64,000 nucleotides of DNA from Diphasiastrum complanatum (GCA_029204225.1 CM055113.1:25230930-25294929), one strand, 5' to 3'. Positions 11,182 to 23,783 are shown, counted from the stretch's first letter. A program made the numbers and translations. The notes: generated from the sequence alone by a model not told the origin.

Positions 11182-12950
11182 TCATGACAAAAATCACAAC
11201 TTATGTTTCTTGATCCTCGCTTTAAAATCATCAAGAGCATACTCGAAATAGTCTCTTGTACTCACTCTCAATCTTGTACAATCTAAGGTGGAAGGAAGCC
11301 ACTCTTGATCAATTTTTTATTTATAAATAATGAAGATTGAGAATTAGATAAGAGGTTGCTACTTATTATGTAGGCTTTGCATTGGAAATTTATTTACAAG
11401 GCATTGGATCAGTCACTATATGATGGCCCACGGTAGATCATGACAAAGTTTAATGCACTTGCTTGAAGTGCCTTGTCAGATCGAGAATTGGTTGACAATG
11501 TACTTAGTCTTTGTGTTAAAGTGCATGTTCAAACACCAAAGGGTTGGATTTGTATTGGGCCATCAAACGTCATAGTCATACATGGCTGATAGTCGTAGGT
11601 GCTCATAAAAATCTCATAAGAAGGCTTCGCAAGAAGTCATAAGTGGCTGGTCATAGATCGATAGATTTCATTTGATAATTTGATGACCGTCCTACAAGTC
11701 GATGATCTGCCAATTGTTTGACAATTGAATGGATCTAGATTAAAAATTAGACTTTTCTCTATTTCTCCAACAAGCAAATAAAATTATAGAGAGAGAGAAA
11801 AAAAAAAAAGGGGGGGGGGGGAGGGGGGTATAAATCCAACAATAAGTACATGGAAAAACAATAATTACATATGCATGTTAGTTATGTCACTATCTTCAAT
11901 CACATTATCTCAAGTTACTCTAAAAAGAAAATGTGATTCACATTGATTATAAACAACCTAGTTTGTAGATTGCACTCCTAACATCTTCTCTCAAAAATTC
12001 TCTTAACACCAAGGTGAGCATGCACTATATAATTGAAAATAATGTTGTCATTGAGATCCACAGATCAAGGCTATAAACACATTTATATCAATAAATAACA
12101 TGCTAACTTGTAACAATTTGTGTTAGTCATGAGACTTTAGGCCATTTAGTTTGTTGTCTCTTGTGAAGGCAACCTTTAGACATCTCATATGTCTTGTTGG
12201 GGACTTCAAAATTAGGCTATTATGCCCTTTACAATGGTCCATTTCCTCCTCGGGAATATCCACGGATGATTACATTGACAATCGTTTGTGGCCATAAATC
12301 TACCATCCTTTCTATTTCATATAAGTTGTCTCATGCATCTGTTTATCTTTGGAACCTCCCAGATTATAATTCATACATTCTTGTATATGTGCATTGGATC
12401 CAAAAGATGGTTTATCAATGATAGTCCCTAATAATGAAATTCATAGGATATGGAAAAGCCACTTCATACCAAGAGGGAGGCATTGTGGAGCTTGTTGGCA
12501 TCTCAAAATATGATGCCAATCACTTGCCTTCTAAGAAAAATCATAGATGTTATATTTTAATAAGCAACGATATACATGTCATTACAACATATATAGTCAA
12601 TGTTACAAGATGCACCAAACAATAATCCTTAAGTATGATGTACCATCATAGGATGGGGTCTGTGACCAACAAGTGTGTCATGTGAAGTTAATGAGTTTGA
12701 TCCTCATATACCATCTTTCTAAGGTGTTGAGAGTGACATGCTTGCAAATATTTGTCACACATGCTAGTTTAGTGTCCAAAAAAATAATAGACCTACATAT
12801 GAGAGTAATATTAATGTATGAAGAAGTAAAAGTTAGCAATATCAGTTGTATCTATGTTTTTTTGAAAATTGGTGTAAAATAAATAAAAATAATATCTTGC
12901 CCAGCACCAAGAAATCCTTGCATAGTGCACATCAAAACCTCCTTCACTAT
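11182..12950. repeat. Interspersed repeat, copy 1 (second copy at 54257-55430)
   Basis: From about 11370 (GCATTGGAAATTTATTTACA) to about 12240, and again from 12800 to 12950, this stretch aligns in direct orientation with 54380-55430. The other copy lacks about 550 bp (roughly 12240-12790). The first 110-120 bp (11250-11370) match the other copy only as reverse complement. Near 11200 a short frame reads MFLDPRFK, a motif seen in hAT transposases, so a DNA transposon scrap is possible. A poly-G run lies at 11811-11827. No intact gene is seen. Confidence 0.6.
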
Positions 12951-13350
12951 GAAATTTTGGCCTTTAACTTACTCAATGATCCATGGTGGATTGATATTGA
13001 AGCAAAATTTCATATGGCATGTCACAAAGAGTACTTTCACTTCTTTGGTGCCTTATGAAGAAGAGAAGAAGGTCATCAACGTGGCCAATGGTGGTAAAGG
13101 TGTGATCAAGGTGCATTTATTTTTTCTTATCTACAAATGGGAATGTTCATTCGAAGAATGTTTTGTTCATACCTTCGATTACTAAGAATCTTCTTAGTGT
13201 GTGTCAAATGATTGACAAAGGGCTCAAAGTGGAATTTGTTCATGATTCTTGCTTGATCAAAAGCAATGAAGTCTTGATTGCCGAAGGCAAGAGACAAGGT
13301 GTGAGCTACACAAACTTGATAGATATGTTGTTTCTGACCATCGTGGTTTG
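12950..13350 (+). pseudogene. Copia pol scrap (protease to pre-integrase)
   Basis: Fragments read DPWWIDIEAKFHMACHKEYF, matching the Copia protease WWIDSGAS..HMT block, and SITKNLLSVCQMIDKGLKVE, matching the segment just before the pre-integrase domain. They correspond to 7540-7860 of Copia-1 but are far more diverged. It is an old remnant with many breaks; LTRs were not found. Confidence 0.7.
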
Positions 13351-13365
13351 AAGGCAAAGAAGCCT

Positions 13366-13545
13366 TTTTGGACTAAAAAAGGGCCTCTTTCCTAATTACA
13401 GTTAGTGTTAATGATGACACGTGTACCAATAAAATATTGACAATTGAGAAAGAATGGTCCATATGACATGGCAAATTCAATGGTGCGAATTAAATCAAGT
13501 GTGGCCCACAAAGTACATGTCTAACATTAACCCTACATAAAGCAA
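13366..13545. mobile_element. Terminal fragment of the foldback DNA element family
   Basis: GCCTTTTTGGACTAAAAAAGGGCCTCTTT and the next 150 bases match the reverse complement of 28250-28436, the right arm of the foldback element at 26822-28436. Shared landmarks are GTGTTAATGA(T/C)GACACGTGTACC and CATATGACATGGCA. Only one end is present here. Confidence 0.75.
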
Positions 13546-13629
13546 TAACTAGTTTGTCTATCTACTAGCAGCCAAGTGCTAAGTGAGCCTAGTCCTTATT
13601 TCAAATTTTGAATGTTCACAAGTTTGTAT

Positions 13630-13631
<2 letters not shown>

Positions 13632-13710
<79 letters not shown>

Positions 13711-13711
13711 G
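13632..13711. repeat. (CT)n microsatellite
   Basis: About 70 bases of uninterrupted CT followed by ATCTCTCT. The poly-Leu/Ser frames over it are not genes. Confidence 0.98.
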
Positions 13712-14022
13712 CTTATTTTGTATATTCAACAAACATTCTATTTTTTCATTTCTGTTCAGCTTATCTGAAGCTCTCACACACTATTTTGCATATCTTACAT
13801 TATCATTACATAAATTATGGCCTCCAGTCAATCAAAAATCAATTGGCTTCCATTGTTGCACACATCAAAGATTCCAATGCAGATTGGGTGCCTCATATAC
13901 ATTCTCAACTTTTGATTGGGTTTACATGCAACCCTCGGGAAAAGAAACTCACAAGGTTGCAAAGGAAGCGAAACAACCAAGACTACGATTGGAAAGGAAG
14001 GATCCACGATCTCAAGATTGAT

Positions 14023-15237
14023 TGTCAGCTGATGCCATGCCCCTAACGTGTCGATGCAGTGTCTCATCACCCAAAAAGGGCTTATAGCAGAGATGAAGTT
14101 GAGAGTCGAGTCTGAGAATTACTAGTGATACACTAAATGAATATTATGTGAGCCCCATGGTAATTCTTGAAAGATGGATAGCCATATGGGAGCCAGTAAT
14201 TTAGACTATCTCAACTTAAGTTATGTTTTTAATAAAGAGGCCTCCTATTATCAAGTAAGAGGTGGAAATCAAATTCTTATAGTTTGGGGTTCACTCCGTT
14301 GTAAGAGGTGGAATCCAAATTATGTTACAATTGGGTTCACCAACTCGTGGGTATAGATAGAGGCTTCCTCCATGAGTTCCATATTATGTATTATGTACTG
14401 AAATATCGTTGCTCCTTGAATTGAAGATTCTACTACTTGCATTTCTTTCCATGCTCCATCTTCATGCATATAGTTTGGGTACTAATGTATGAATGTGTTT
14501 GTTGTTGTTCATTTTTCTTTTAAGGATTGGTTTGGGATTAGTATCTGATAGATGTGCATGGCTTGGAGGCTGAGCCATTATTCTACTCAGTTCAAATGCT
14601 TCCTAGTTATCGGCTCTCTGAGGAGTTCTTCTTACAACTGTTGAGTGACAGTTGTAACAAGCACTTTGTAGGATTCCCATTTGTGTTAGCATCAGGTAGA
14701 TGTGTCGGATTTGGAGTTTGGTCCACCATTCCACTGATATCTGATGTTTTCTGGTTTTTGGCTCCTTGAGGAGTTCTTCTTATAACTGTTGAGTGATAGT
14801 TGTAAGAAGCACTTTGTAGGTTTTGAGATTTTAGTTAGAGGTTGTTGTGTTGATTTTGTAATTTCAGTAGGAGTAGATTAAGTTTAATTCCATGTTCCTT
14901 GTTCAGATTAGTTTAATAATAATCTACAGTCTATAACAATAAAGTAAGAACTGAAACAGTCTGTAGAAAGTAGAATAATGAGTTCCTGACAAATCCTATA
15001 TCCAATATGAGCTACCATTGTCAATAAAGGACCAAAATCAGGTTGTAGATGTGACATTGACAGGCGGGACACACTACCAATATACTACATAGTGAAAGTC
15101 ACTAGAAGCCATAGTAGACCTGTTGTTTACTAGAATCTCTGTCAGAAGAATTGCAGCACACAAGGAGAGAATTGCTGCAAATAGAAGATGAATAGGTTCT
15201 AATAGAGAAGTAGAGCTAGGAGATGCATCTGTAAACA
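14023..15237 (+). repeat. 5' LTR of non-autonomous element copy 2
   Basis: It aligns with 20706-21878 along its whole length. A repeated module, GAGGAGTTCTTCTTAxAACTG with TTGAGTGACAGTTGTAA, occurs twice inside (about 14620 and 14770) and also in the 3' LTR. That gives an internal inverted pair (ACTGTTGAGTGACAGT). Confidence 0.85.
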
Positions 15238-15254
15238 TTGGCGCCAATTGTCAT
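15238..15254 (+). other. Probable primer binding site, TTGGCGCC type
   Basis: TTGGCGCCAATTGTC follows the CA end of the 5' LTR. TTGGCGCC starts the primer site of many plant Tat/Athila Ty3 elements, while the following bases differ from their usual GTTGCC. The match is short, so the parent lineage is inference. Confidence 0.45.
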
Positions 15255-15539
15255 TATCAGCCTTCTTGGCTTTTGATCCATAGAACTTGCTTTTATCAAC
15301 TCATCATTCAACTCTTATTTACTTTTGTTTGCGTTGCTTGCTCTCCTCAATTTCTATTTCTCACAAGCACGCATTCTTTATTGTTTGTCAGATCGTAATT
15401 GATTCAAGACAACTCTATTGATCAGTCAGATCTATGCAAACTCACCCCAAACTTTCTGGAAACCCACCGTCGCACTGCTATTTTGTGTTTCTGGGCACCG
15501 CCAGTCTCGATTTTTGCATCCACTGCTCATTACATCCGT

Positions 15540-17880
15540 CGTTTTTCCAGTTTTTTTTTTCCGAAGTTTACTAGTTTTCCGTCCGCCGTGCATCGCCAAC
15601 AACAAAAAAATAACAAATTGTTTTTTTTTTTCCAAAAACTGCAACCGACAATATTCTCGATTTTGAGTCTCTCAAAATTTTTTCGAGTTGTTCCAATTTT
15701 TTTTTGAGCTCTTAAAAAATTTTAAGTTTTTTTCAAAAAAATTGCATCTGACGATTCCATCGGACGACGAACTGCACGTCAAGACTTTTTTTGACGATCG
15801 CATCCGATGATCGACAAAAAAAAAAAAACAAAACAAACTCTTTTTGAATATTGCATCCAACTACTTTGCGTCTGACGATTCCACCGACGGGTTTTTTTTT
15901 AATTTTAGACATTCTCGAATTTTCTAATATTTCAAGTTTCTCATAATTTCGAACTTTTTTGAGCTCGGAAAATTTTCATTCGATGAGCTATTGTCTCTAG
16001 AGCCGATGAACTCATCCACTAGTGGCTTCTAAATTAAATCCACCAATGCCTTCCAACCATTGCCTCCGACTACCATCCTCATTTGCATCTAACGCCCCTA
16101 ATTGTATCCAACGACTCTCATTTTTCATTGCATCCACCACCCTCCATCTGACCCTTAATTTTTTATTTCTTAACTCTTTCGATCTAGTGTTTTGCATTCG
16201 TCGTCTTCCTAGTTCCATTCGTTAGTGTTTTTTTTTTATACAATGGCATTTCTATTTTAGTAAAAAATTTCGATTCTATGATTATTTTTCGACCTTCCAT
16301 TCACAATGTCTTCCCAGTTGCATCGGACCTCCATCTCACTTGTATCCAATGACTTTCCGTTTGCATCCGCTATTTTTTTATCATTTTTTTATCTTGCATC
16401 CCACATTTTTTACAACCGACGTCTTTCAGTTCCAATTGTATCCAACATCCATCTCATTTGCATCGATCACTCTTTCTCTTCAATTGCATCCGACAGTCTT
16501 CATCTGCATTTACATTCGCCACCCTCATCTACAGTTCAATCCGACGTTTTTTCTATTTTTTTTGAGTTTTTTTAAAATTTTGGATTTTCGATACATTATA
16601 ATTTTTTCAATACTTTCCATTTTTCGATTCCATTTTTTTCCATACTTTTCAATTTTTCAATACTCAACTCTAATTTTTCAGAATTTTTCAAGTTTTTTAG
16701 GTTTCTTCCAATTTTTTCACGTTTTATAATTTTTTTCGAGTTTTTTGGAATTTTATAATTTTTCAAGTTTTATAATTCTTCGAGTTTTTCGAGTTTTTCA
16801 ATTTTTAAAGTTTTTTCAGATTTTGAATTGTTTGACCTTTCCGAGAATTTTTTTTTGACTTTTTTAGATTTTCGAGTTTTTCGAGGCTTTTCTCAAATTT
16901 TTGCCATTTGCAAGTTTTTTTTTTTGAGTTTTTCCATTTGTCATTTTTTGAATTTTTTTCAAGTTTTTATAATCTATTATCATTTTTTTCATACTTGAGT
17001 TTTTCAATACGCGAATTTATGTTTTTCAGAAATTTTTGATACTATATCGACTCGAATAATTTAAATTTTTTTGATATCTACAATCAGATTTTTTCGATCA
17101 TTTAAATTTTTTCGGATACTGTACAATTTTTCAATCATATTCTACATTTTTCGATCCTAGTTTTTTTCAATCCATGTTTTTTTTCGATCCATTCATTTTT
17201 TGATACATTATGTTTTCGATCCAAGATTTTTTGGACCCTTATTTTTTTGAGTCATATTTTTTCGATCCTAAATTTCTCGATCCCATATTTTTTTTGATCC
17301 TAGATTCGATCGATCAATTATTTTGTGATTCTAACTTTTTTCTTATTTTTCGAGTTCTTCTTTTTTGAGTCACTAATTTTTTGATTCCATGATTTTTAGA
17401 GTCCTAATTTTTCGAATTTATTTTTTGAGTTTTAGTTTCATTTTCAAATTCTATTTTTCGACCCAATTTTTTTTTTGATTCTTTATTTTTCGACCTCTTA
17501 CAATTTTTCGATCCTTTGTAAATTTTTCAATATTTTTTTTTTTTTTTTCATCCACTTTTCTTTTTCAATTCAGTCTACTTTTTTTTTTTTTGATTCAATT
17601 CCAACCGATGTCCATTGCATCCGCTAACCTCTATCCGACGTCCTCCATCTTCATTTGCATCCGACACTTTTTTTCATCAGTTTCATTCGACGGAGGCATC
17701 TCAGTTCCATCCGACGTCTTGTCTCATCAGTTCCATGGATCGCCCATTGCATCCACCAACCTTCATCTAACGTCCTATACCTTCATTTGCATCCGCTAGT
17801 GCATTTTGTTACATCCTACCTTGCATTCCTTTTGCATCTCACAGTTGGCATCCGACGAACTTCAAAATACATTCGATGAA
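15540..17880. repeat. T-rich interior with dispersed CATCCGACG motifs
   Basis: Long poly-T runs alternate with TTTTTCGAGTTTTT and TTTTTCGATCC blocks (16550-17580). On both sides the phrase (T)GCATCCGACG or CATCCGACGTC recurs irregularly (about 15740-16510 and 17600-17870). Copy 1 carries tandem arrays at the matching place whose units also contain CCGACG. There is no gene here; the open frames follow base composition. Confidence 0.6.
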
Positions 17881-19394
17881 ATATCATAGTTCCTCACCAT
17901 TGCTCAGATTTTCAGGGTTGATTTGACATATCAATCATATCCTATCAATTCAAAAACAATCAATACAAAATCTCATATTGCTAATCTGATTTTAGTATAC
18001 GATTCAGTCAATGACAAAATACATGTCCATTCATGCCCAAATACATACGAGACTATAAATAACAGAAGATTCGACAAGATTCTATACTATAACTAAAGCT
18101 ACATCCAACAAGAACTTCACAGAGTCACCATATTTTATATCTGACTCCTCAATCTCGTTACATCTGATTCATGTCCAATGCTTGACTATTTCATATTGAT
18201 TGAAATACATTCAATGAGACCATTTTTCTATCTTACATCCGATGTTATATCTGATGGTTCGTATATTACCAAAATCCACTGAATGTTAAAACCAAGGCTC
18301 TTTAGCCGAGGCTTCCATCCGAATGTTTTGAGCCAACTCTCTTCCACCGAACTCTTCAACCGAATCTTCACTAAGGAACTCAAACCGAGTCTCCTAGACT
18401 GAGAGGTTCAACCGAAGTTTTCCACCATCGGCACTATCTGGCATCCACTCTCTGCTGCATGAATTTTTTGTTTGACAAGCACTCTGCATTTATCGACTCT
18501 CTGTAAATGACAAGTCATACTTGTAGAATAGCTCAAGAATGAATATTTTATTTATCTATCCATCTCCAGATCACCTTATAGAGAGTTTAGGATATTTGTG
18601 CAATCCAAGTTTATGAGAAATTTATGTCACTTCACAGTTGATTCATGCTTATAGTAGAGATATTGGTCTTCGAGTCAACTACAGAGACATTATGAAAATT
18701 TGGTCCAACGTATGTCGACCAAATGTTCCAATCTAGCAGTCCACCCAATGTTCTACCTGAGTGCCATGACCAATGCTCTCACATAGTGCTACAATCACAC
18801 CGACTTCAATCAAATCTCTTGATCAAACTTCAACAATATCTTTCAACCAAGGGATTCTATCTTAAGCAATTACCCGAAGACTCAACCAATGGCATCAACT
18901 AACAGACCAACTAAATGAGTCATTTATTCAATGAAAGTATAACTTGGATACTATCAAAAATGCCTATATCACCAAATGTGTAGTAGTGAGACAATCTTCA
19001 TAAAGAGGAATGCAAATTGTAGACCAAATCAGCAACAAACAAACATCACCTGCCACTTCCTCCCAACAACTACCGTTGATGGATACTCATTAGCCATAAT
19101 CACCACAAGTCCAATCACCTGCTGCTTCAAGATCCAGGTCCCCATCACCAACTGGGGCATTCCAACTACTGCCATCATCGCCTTGTATCCAACAACCAGT
19201 TGATTTTGTGGTCTTATTTCCACATCCACCATAGGCAACAGATTCAGGAAAGGGTGAAAGGGAGTTGCCTGCAACTACACAAGCAAAAGATACACCTGTA
19301 GTTGATTCCACTAAATAAGATAGGTGAGCAATCCAATGGGATTCAACCAGAAGAAGCACCCCAGTCATAAACCTCAGGTTTTGACACCGGGGAG

Positions 19395-20545
19395 ATGAAG
19401 ATCCTTAAGGAGGGGGAAGTACAAGCATTGGAAAATCAGTCTTCTCCTTTAACCACTCCTACATCCACATCATTCACATTCCATCATCCAATTCTCTTGC
19501 CACAACATCTGTATCTACTTCCATGTCTGTTATATCATCCATATCATCTACCAATATCACTACCACCACAACTTCCATCATCAGAATACCACCACCACCA
19601 CCACCACCTTACCTTACATCTTTCTATTATTCCACCATCTCACTATTCATCTCTTTTCAGATCCTATACCAAGGCAGCTAAAAGGTCATTATAGTGTTAT
19701 GTGAAGACCAACTATCACCTACATTGGTTGGTTAGCTAGAAACAATATTTAAGAAAACAAGTGAAACTACAAGAAAAGATATTACAAAATAAAGAAAAAG
19801 AATCAAAGAGATCCAGCTGAAAAGGTCAATACAAAAGAAAAGATCAAGAAGCAAGACAAGATCTTGGCCGAGTCTCAACAAATAATGGATCAAAGGAAAA
19901 GATGAAGATGATAGTGGATCTGCAAGATAAAGTGAGCTCCATACCAAGTAATTCGTGATCAAGTCTTGACACTACAAAGATCTAAAGCTGCAATTGTAAT
20001 ATTGTCAGTCGTTTCACCTTTCACCAAACTCCTCATCATGTTTCCCTACAATCATCAACCCATCCATCTCAATCTGTTTCTATCACCAGTTTCATAACCC
20101 CCTTGAAGACTGATAACCCAAGTTTTGTGTGACCTACCAATTGAAAGTTCTACTCTTCTTGCCAAGACAAGAGTGTCGATGATGTCAGGACTTCGACTGA
20201 AAGAAGAAATGAGGAAGTACCCTGAAGCAGAAGGAGGATACAACGAGTGCCAAGGCAATTCATGATTATTTGGCAAGACTTATGAGAGAATTGTCTCAAA
20301 AATCCAAAGAAAAGGTCCAAAGACAATTTTCCAAAGGAGAATATGTTCAGATGATCAAGAGCTGGTACACATACAAGCTTATACCAGTGGTTAGGCCTTA
20401 TTTGGAACCTATTCCATTGGGCATAAAAATGAGATTAATCACATTCGAAGCCATCAGAAAGAAGATAGGCTATGAGAAGTCTCTTGACAAAAAGAAAGCT
20501 GAAAATGACAAGCAAGAGACTCTCAGTTACGTAGGACTATCTTGA
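19395..20545 (+). pseudogene. Coding remnants of non-autonomous element copy 2
   Basis: A Pro/His/Ser-rich stretch (19395-19694) leads into AAKRS and a Lys/Glu-rich section to about 19900, matching the coiled-coil block of copy 1 at 2700-3100. A further open part at 20270-20545 encodes LMRELSQKSKEKVQRQFSKG...IKMRLITFEAIRKKIG, a basic and probably helical segment. The product is broken in several places. Function is unknown; it may be a family-specific structural protein. Confidence 0.45.
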
Positions 20546-20705
20546 TAATCTGCTGTGAGTTTGAAGTATTGCCGAAAAGCACGACGATATCAACCAATAA
20601 GTTCTTGGTTTTATGCAGGCAAATGCTGATCCATGCCTTTTCAAGAATTAGGCGTCAAACCTGAGGCATTGCAGTGGGACTTGCAACACTATAGGAGGAG
20701 GATAA

Positions 20706-21878
20706 TGTTAGCTAATGCCATGCCCCTAACGTGTCGATGCAGTGTCTCATCACCCAAAAAGGGCTTAGAGTAGAGATGAAGTTGGGAGCCAAGTCTGAGA
20801 GCACGACAATTACTAGTGATACGCTAAATGAATATTTTGTGAGCCCCATGGTAATTCTCGAAAGATGGATAGCCATGTGAGAGCTAGCAATTTCGACTAT
20901 CTCAAGGCATGTTTTTAATAAAGAGGCCTCCTATTATCAAGTAAGAGGTGAAACTCAAATCCTTATAGAGTGGGGTTCACTCCGTTGTAAGAGGTGGAAT
21001 CCAGATTATGTTACAATTGGATTCATCGACTCATGGGTATAGATAGAGGACTCCTCCACGAGTTCCATAGTTTGTATTATGTACTGAAATGTTGTTGTTC
21101 CTTGAATTGAAGATTCTACTACTTGTATTTCTTTCCATGCTCCATCTTCATGCATATAGTTTGGGTATTGACGTATGAATGTGTTTGTTGTTGTTTATTT
21201 TTCTTTTAAGAATTGGTTGGGGATTAGTGTCAGGTAGATGTGTAAGGCTTGGAGGCTGATCCATCATTCTACTCAATTCATATGCTTTCTAGTTATGGGC
21301 CTGAGGAGTTCTTCTTACAACTGTTGAGTGACAGTTGTAACAAGCACTTTGTAGGATTCCCATTTGTGTTAGCATCAAGTAGATATGTAGGAATTGGAGA
21401 TTGATCCACCATTCCACTGATTTGATGTTTCCTAATTTTTGGTTCCATGAGGAGTTCTTCTTATAGCTGTTGAGTGATAGTTGTAAGAAGCACTTTGTAG
21501 GTTCTAAGATTTCAGTTAAATATTGTTGTGTTGATCCTGTGATTTCAGTAGGAGTAGATTAAGTTTAATTCTTTGTTCCTTTCTCATATTGGTTTAATAA
21601 TAATCTATAGTTTGTAACAATAAAGCAAGAACTGCAGCAGTCTGTAGAAAGTAGAAGAATGAGTTTGTGACAGATCCTATATCCAAGATGAGCTACCATT
21701 GTCAATAAAGGACCGAAATTAGGTCATAGGTGTGCCATTGACAGGCGGGACACACTACCAATATATTATACATAGCAGTCTGTCAGCATAATTGTAGCAC
21801 ACAAGGAGAGAATCTCTGCAAATAGAAGATGAATAGGTGCTAATAGAGAAGTAGAGCTAGGAGATGCATCTGTAGACA
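20706..21878 (+). repeat. 3' LTR of non-autonomous element copy 2
   Basis: Preceded by the purine-rich ATAGGAGGAGGATAA, a polypurine tract candidate. It starts TGTTAGCTAATGCC and ends GTAGACA at 21878. Confidence 0.85.
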
Positions 21879-22022
21879 TTGGCATCCATACAACAAATAT
21901 TTTGCAAAAGTGCAACACGTATACATGCATTGAGATATTTTATTGGATGTGGCTGTTGCTGATAGAACCATACAGTCACATTGTAGGTCTCACCTCTTTT
22001 ATTCTTCTGTTAACTATCATGT

Positions 22023-22720
22023 TTGAATTATTCTTATGTCATTGTAATGGATAATAATGTTGCATTAATGCTTGGTGTAGATGTCTTTCCTTCAAATAGC
22101 TTCTATTGGCAAAACGTGAAGTCCTTCATTGGAAAATTCTCCGCCATACACGCCAAATATGGAGAGCTAATATATGGTAGGTTGACATCCTCTGGCATAA
22201 TCAAAATGGGCATTTTCTTTTACGATCACAGGTACGAAGTTTTAAAAAAAAAACTTCGGCCATGACAAACTAGCATCACTTTCTGAGCCTCCAATCGATT
22301 CTCATGAGTGGGTATGTGCTGACCAATTGACTATTGAATTAATGAAGAGGCAACTTCTCAAAGAGATTATTGGGAATACGAAGCCAACATTCGAATCCAA
22401 ATGAGCCTATTCTAGCATCTATGTGTCGATCACCGTATTTGTTGCCATATTTAAGACTGTCCCCTTTAGGAAAACAAACACATGTGGGCTTGGGAAGCAA
22501 CAGAATCATCACTATTGTATAACATATTTGTTGCATGGGATTCAAATGAAATGGAGCACAAAGGATATTTAATAAGGTGTAAGCTCTCTTGCCAAACAAT
22601 GACCATAAGGTATCATATTTCATGTCAAATGTGACACTGAGACGAATCGGCAAGAGGCAGAAATATCCATACATTTGCCTCACGATGAAATATGAAAAGT
22701 TTATACTAACAGGGAGTGTA
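22023..22720 (+). pseudogene. Unrecognised coding-like stretch
   Basis: An 80-codon frame (22023-22265) reads MLGVDVFPSNSFYWQNVKSF, then GKFSAIHAKYGELIYGRL and GIFFYDHRYEVLKKKL. The same strand continues in another frame with LASLSEPPIDSHEWVCADQL and IELMKRQLLKEIIGN to about 22400. Composition is protein-like rather than repeat-like, and aromatic and charged residues are well mixed. I do not recognise the family and see no retroelement or transposase motif. It lies just right of the old LTR element and has no partner copy in the window. The reading frame is clearly disrupted. Confidence 0.3.
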
Positions 22721-23600
22721 GCCTAGAAGACCTTTGGCATATGCTTGGATTGACCTGATGTGCCATGAAATTTTATCTTCACTCGTAATGGACAAAATGT
22801 AAGCCCCTAATTTAAAACAAAATCCTTGAATTTTACCTAGTAATGTTGAATGCATATAGAAAAATTATTAATTATGTGTCTGGTTTTGTAGATACGGAGA
22901 CGAGGTGAAAAAGATCATAAATGTGTTTCATTGTAAATCTGAAAATCTGAAAAGACCTGTAAATCATACCTATAAATCTGAAAATCAGTTCTGAAAAGTG
23001 AAGTTTTCATTCAAACTTCATTAGTTACACCTTTCTATCTCCTACTTTCATGAAGATGGCAATGTAGGAAGGGAATGGTAGTGTAACTTTGTGCATAAAA
23101 CAAGTTTTGAAGTTCTATTTTTTTGTCATTATGAAGTTATGATTTTCAAACCTGTCAATCTAAAAATCAGATCTGAAAATTGAAGTTTTCATAAAGCTTC
23201 ATTAGTTATCCATTTCTAGACACTAGTTTCATGGATTTGGAAATCTAGAATAGTGAGAAATGTGAAAACTTTGGTTGCTTTTGAAATGACAAATGGAATT
23301 AGAATTGGAATGGGAACTTTATATAAAAATTACTTTGGATTAGTTAATTGAAGTTTACATAAAGATTTGGTTTTCATTTTTGTTTTTGATTAAGACAAAT
23401 GTAGCTTGTTGTTGTTTTTCTCTTAAGCTTGGATTAAGCTTGCAAATAGTAGGCTTGGATTGAGCTTACAAACAATAAGATTGAATGAATAGAAGTAAAT
23501 GATTTTTATTTGCATTGGATGTAACAATTGAAGCATTTCTATCATTCTAATTTGAGCACTTGTTGTTGTATTTGCATAATAGAAAAACAGACAAGCAACC
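22721..23600. other. AT-rich stretch without a recognisable gene
   Basis: No coding frame or known repeat is seen. A segment of about 170 bp with AAATCTGAAAATC...GAAGTTTTCAT...CTTCATTAGTTA occurs twice (about 22970-23070 and 23155-23240). This imperfect direct duplication may be the leader of a retroelement. Confidence 0.4.
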
Positions 23601-23603
23601 CCA

Positions 23604-23783
23604 ATGGATCAAACCAATGAAAACCCAACATTTGATCTATCAAACCCATCCAATGTGGCACAAGCTCTTGAACTTTTATACCAACAAATTCAAGCCACTA
23701 ATAAGCAGCTTCTTGAAACTAATCAAAGAAACCAAGACTTAGAGTCTAGGTTAGCCAATCAGAAGAAGCATGTAGTTTCATGA
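23604..23783 (+). CDS. Small ORF, possible N-terminus of a gag protein
   Basis: A 59-residue frame starts MDQTNENPTFDLSNP and continues AQALELLYQQIQ and LLETNQRNQDLESRLANQ. This acidic start with a heptad-like Gln/Leu helix is typical of plant Ty3 gag N-termini, and the leader-like DNA before it would fit. No further gag sequence follows: a different element in opposite orientation begins within 200 bp. The identification rests on style of sequence only. Confidence 0.35.
   Translation: MDQTNENPTFDLSNPSNVAQALELLYQQIQATNKQLLETNQRNQDLESRLANQKKHVVS

Larger units (their letters stand above)
14023..21878 (+). mobile_element. Long non-autonomous LTR element, copy 2 (both LTRs)
   Basis: LTRs at 14023-15237 and 20706-21878 share the start TGT(C/T)AGCT(G/A)ATGCC and the end GCATCTGTA(A/G)ACA. 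Between them are 5.5 kb with no reverse transcriptase, integrase or RNase H. The interior holds a T-rich section, scattered CATCCGACG motifs and a degraded coiled-coil block shared with copy 1. LTR divergence is clearly higher than in Copia-1 and includes length changes, so the insertion is much older. Flanking bases (TTGAT left, TTGGC right) give no clear target duplication. All coding traces are broken in many places. Confidence 0.8.

Noticed and set aside
11013-11250. hAT transposase gene
   Set aside because: Only a short MFLDPRFK-like motif is seen, with no dimerisation domain or ends; too little to call.
13583-14046. Open frames across the CT run and the start of the LTR element
   Set aside because: Produced by the (CT)n microsatellite; the short tail after it is not conserved elsewhere.
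15540-17600. Phe-rich membrane protein frames
   Set aside because: They arise from poly-T and TTTTTCGA repeats; no start context, no conservation.
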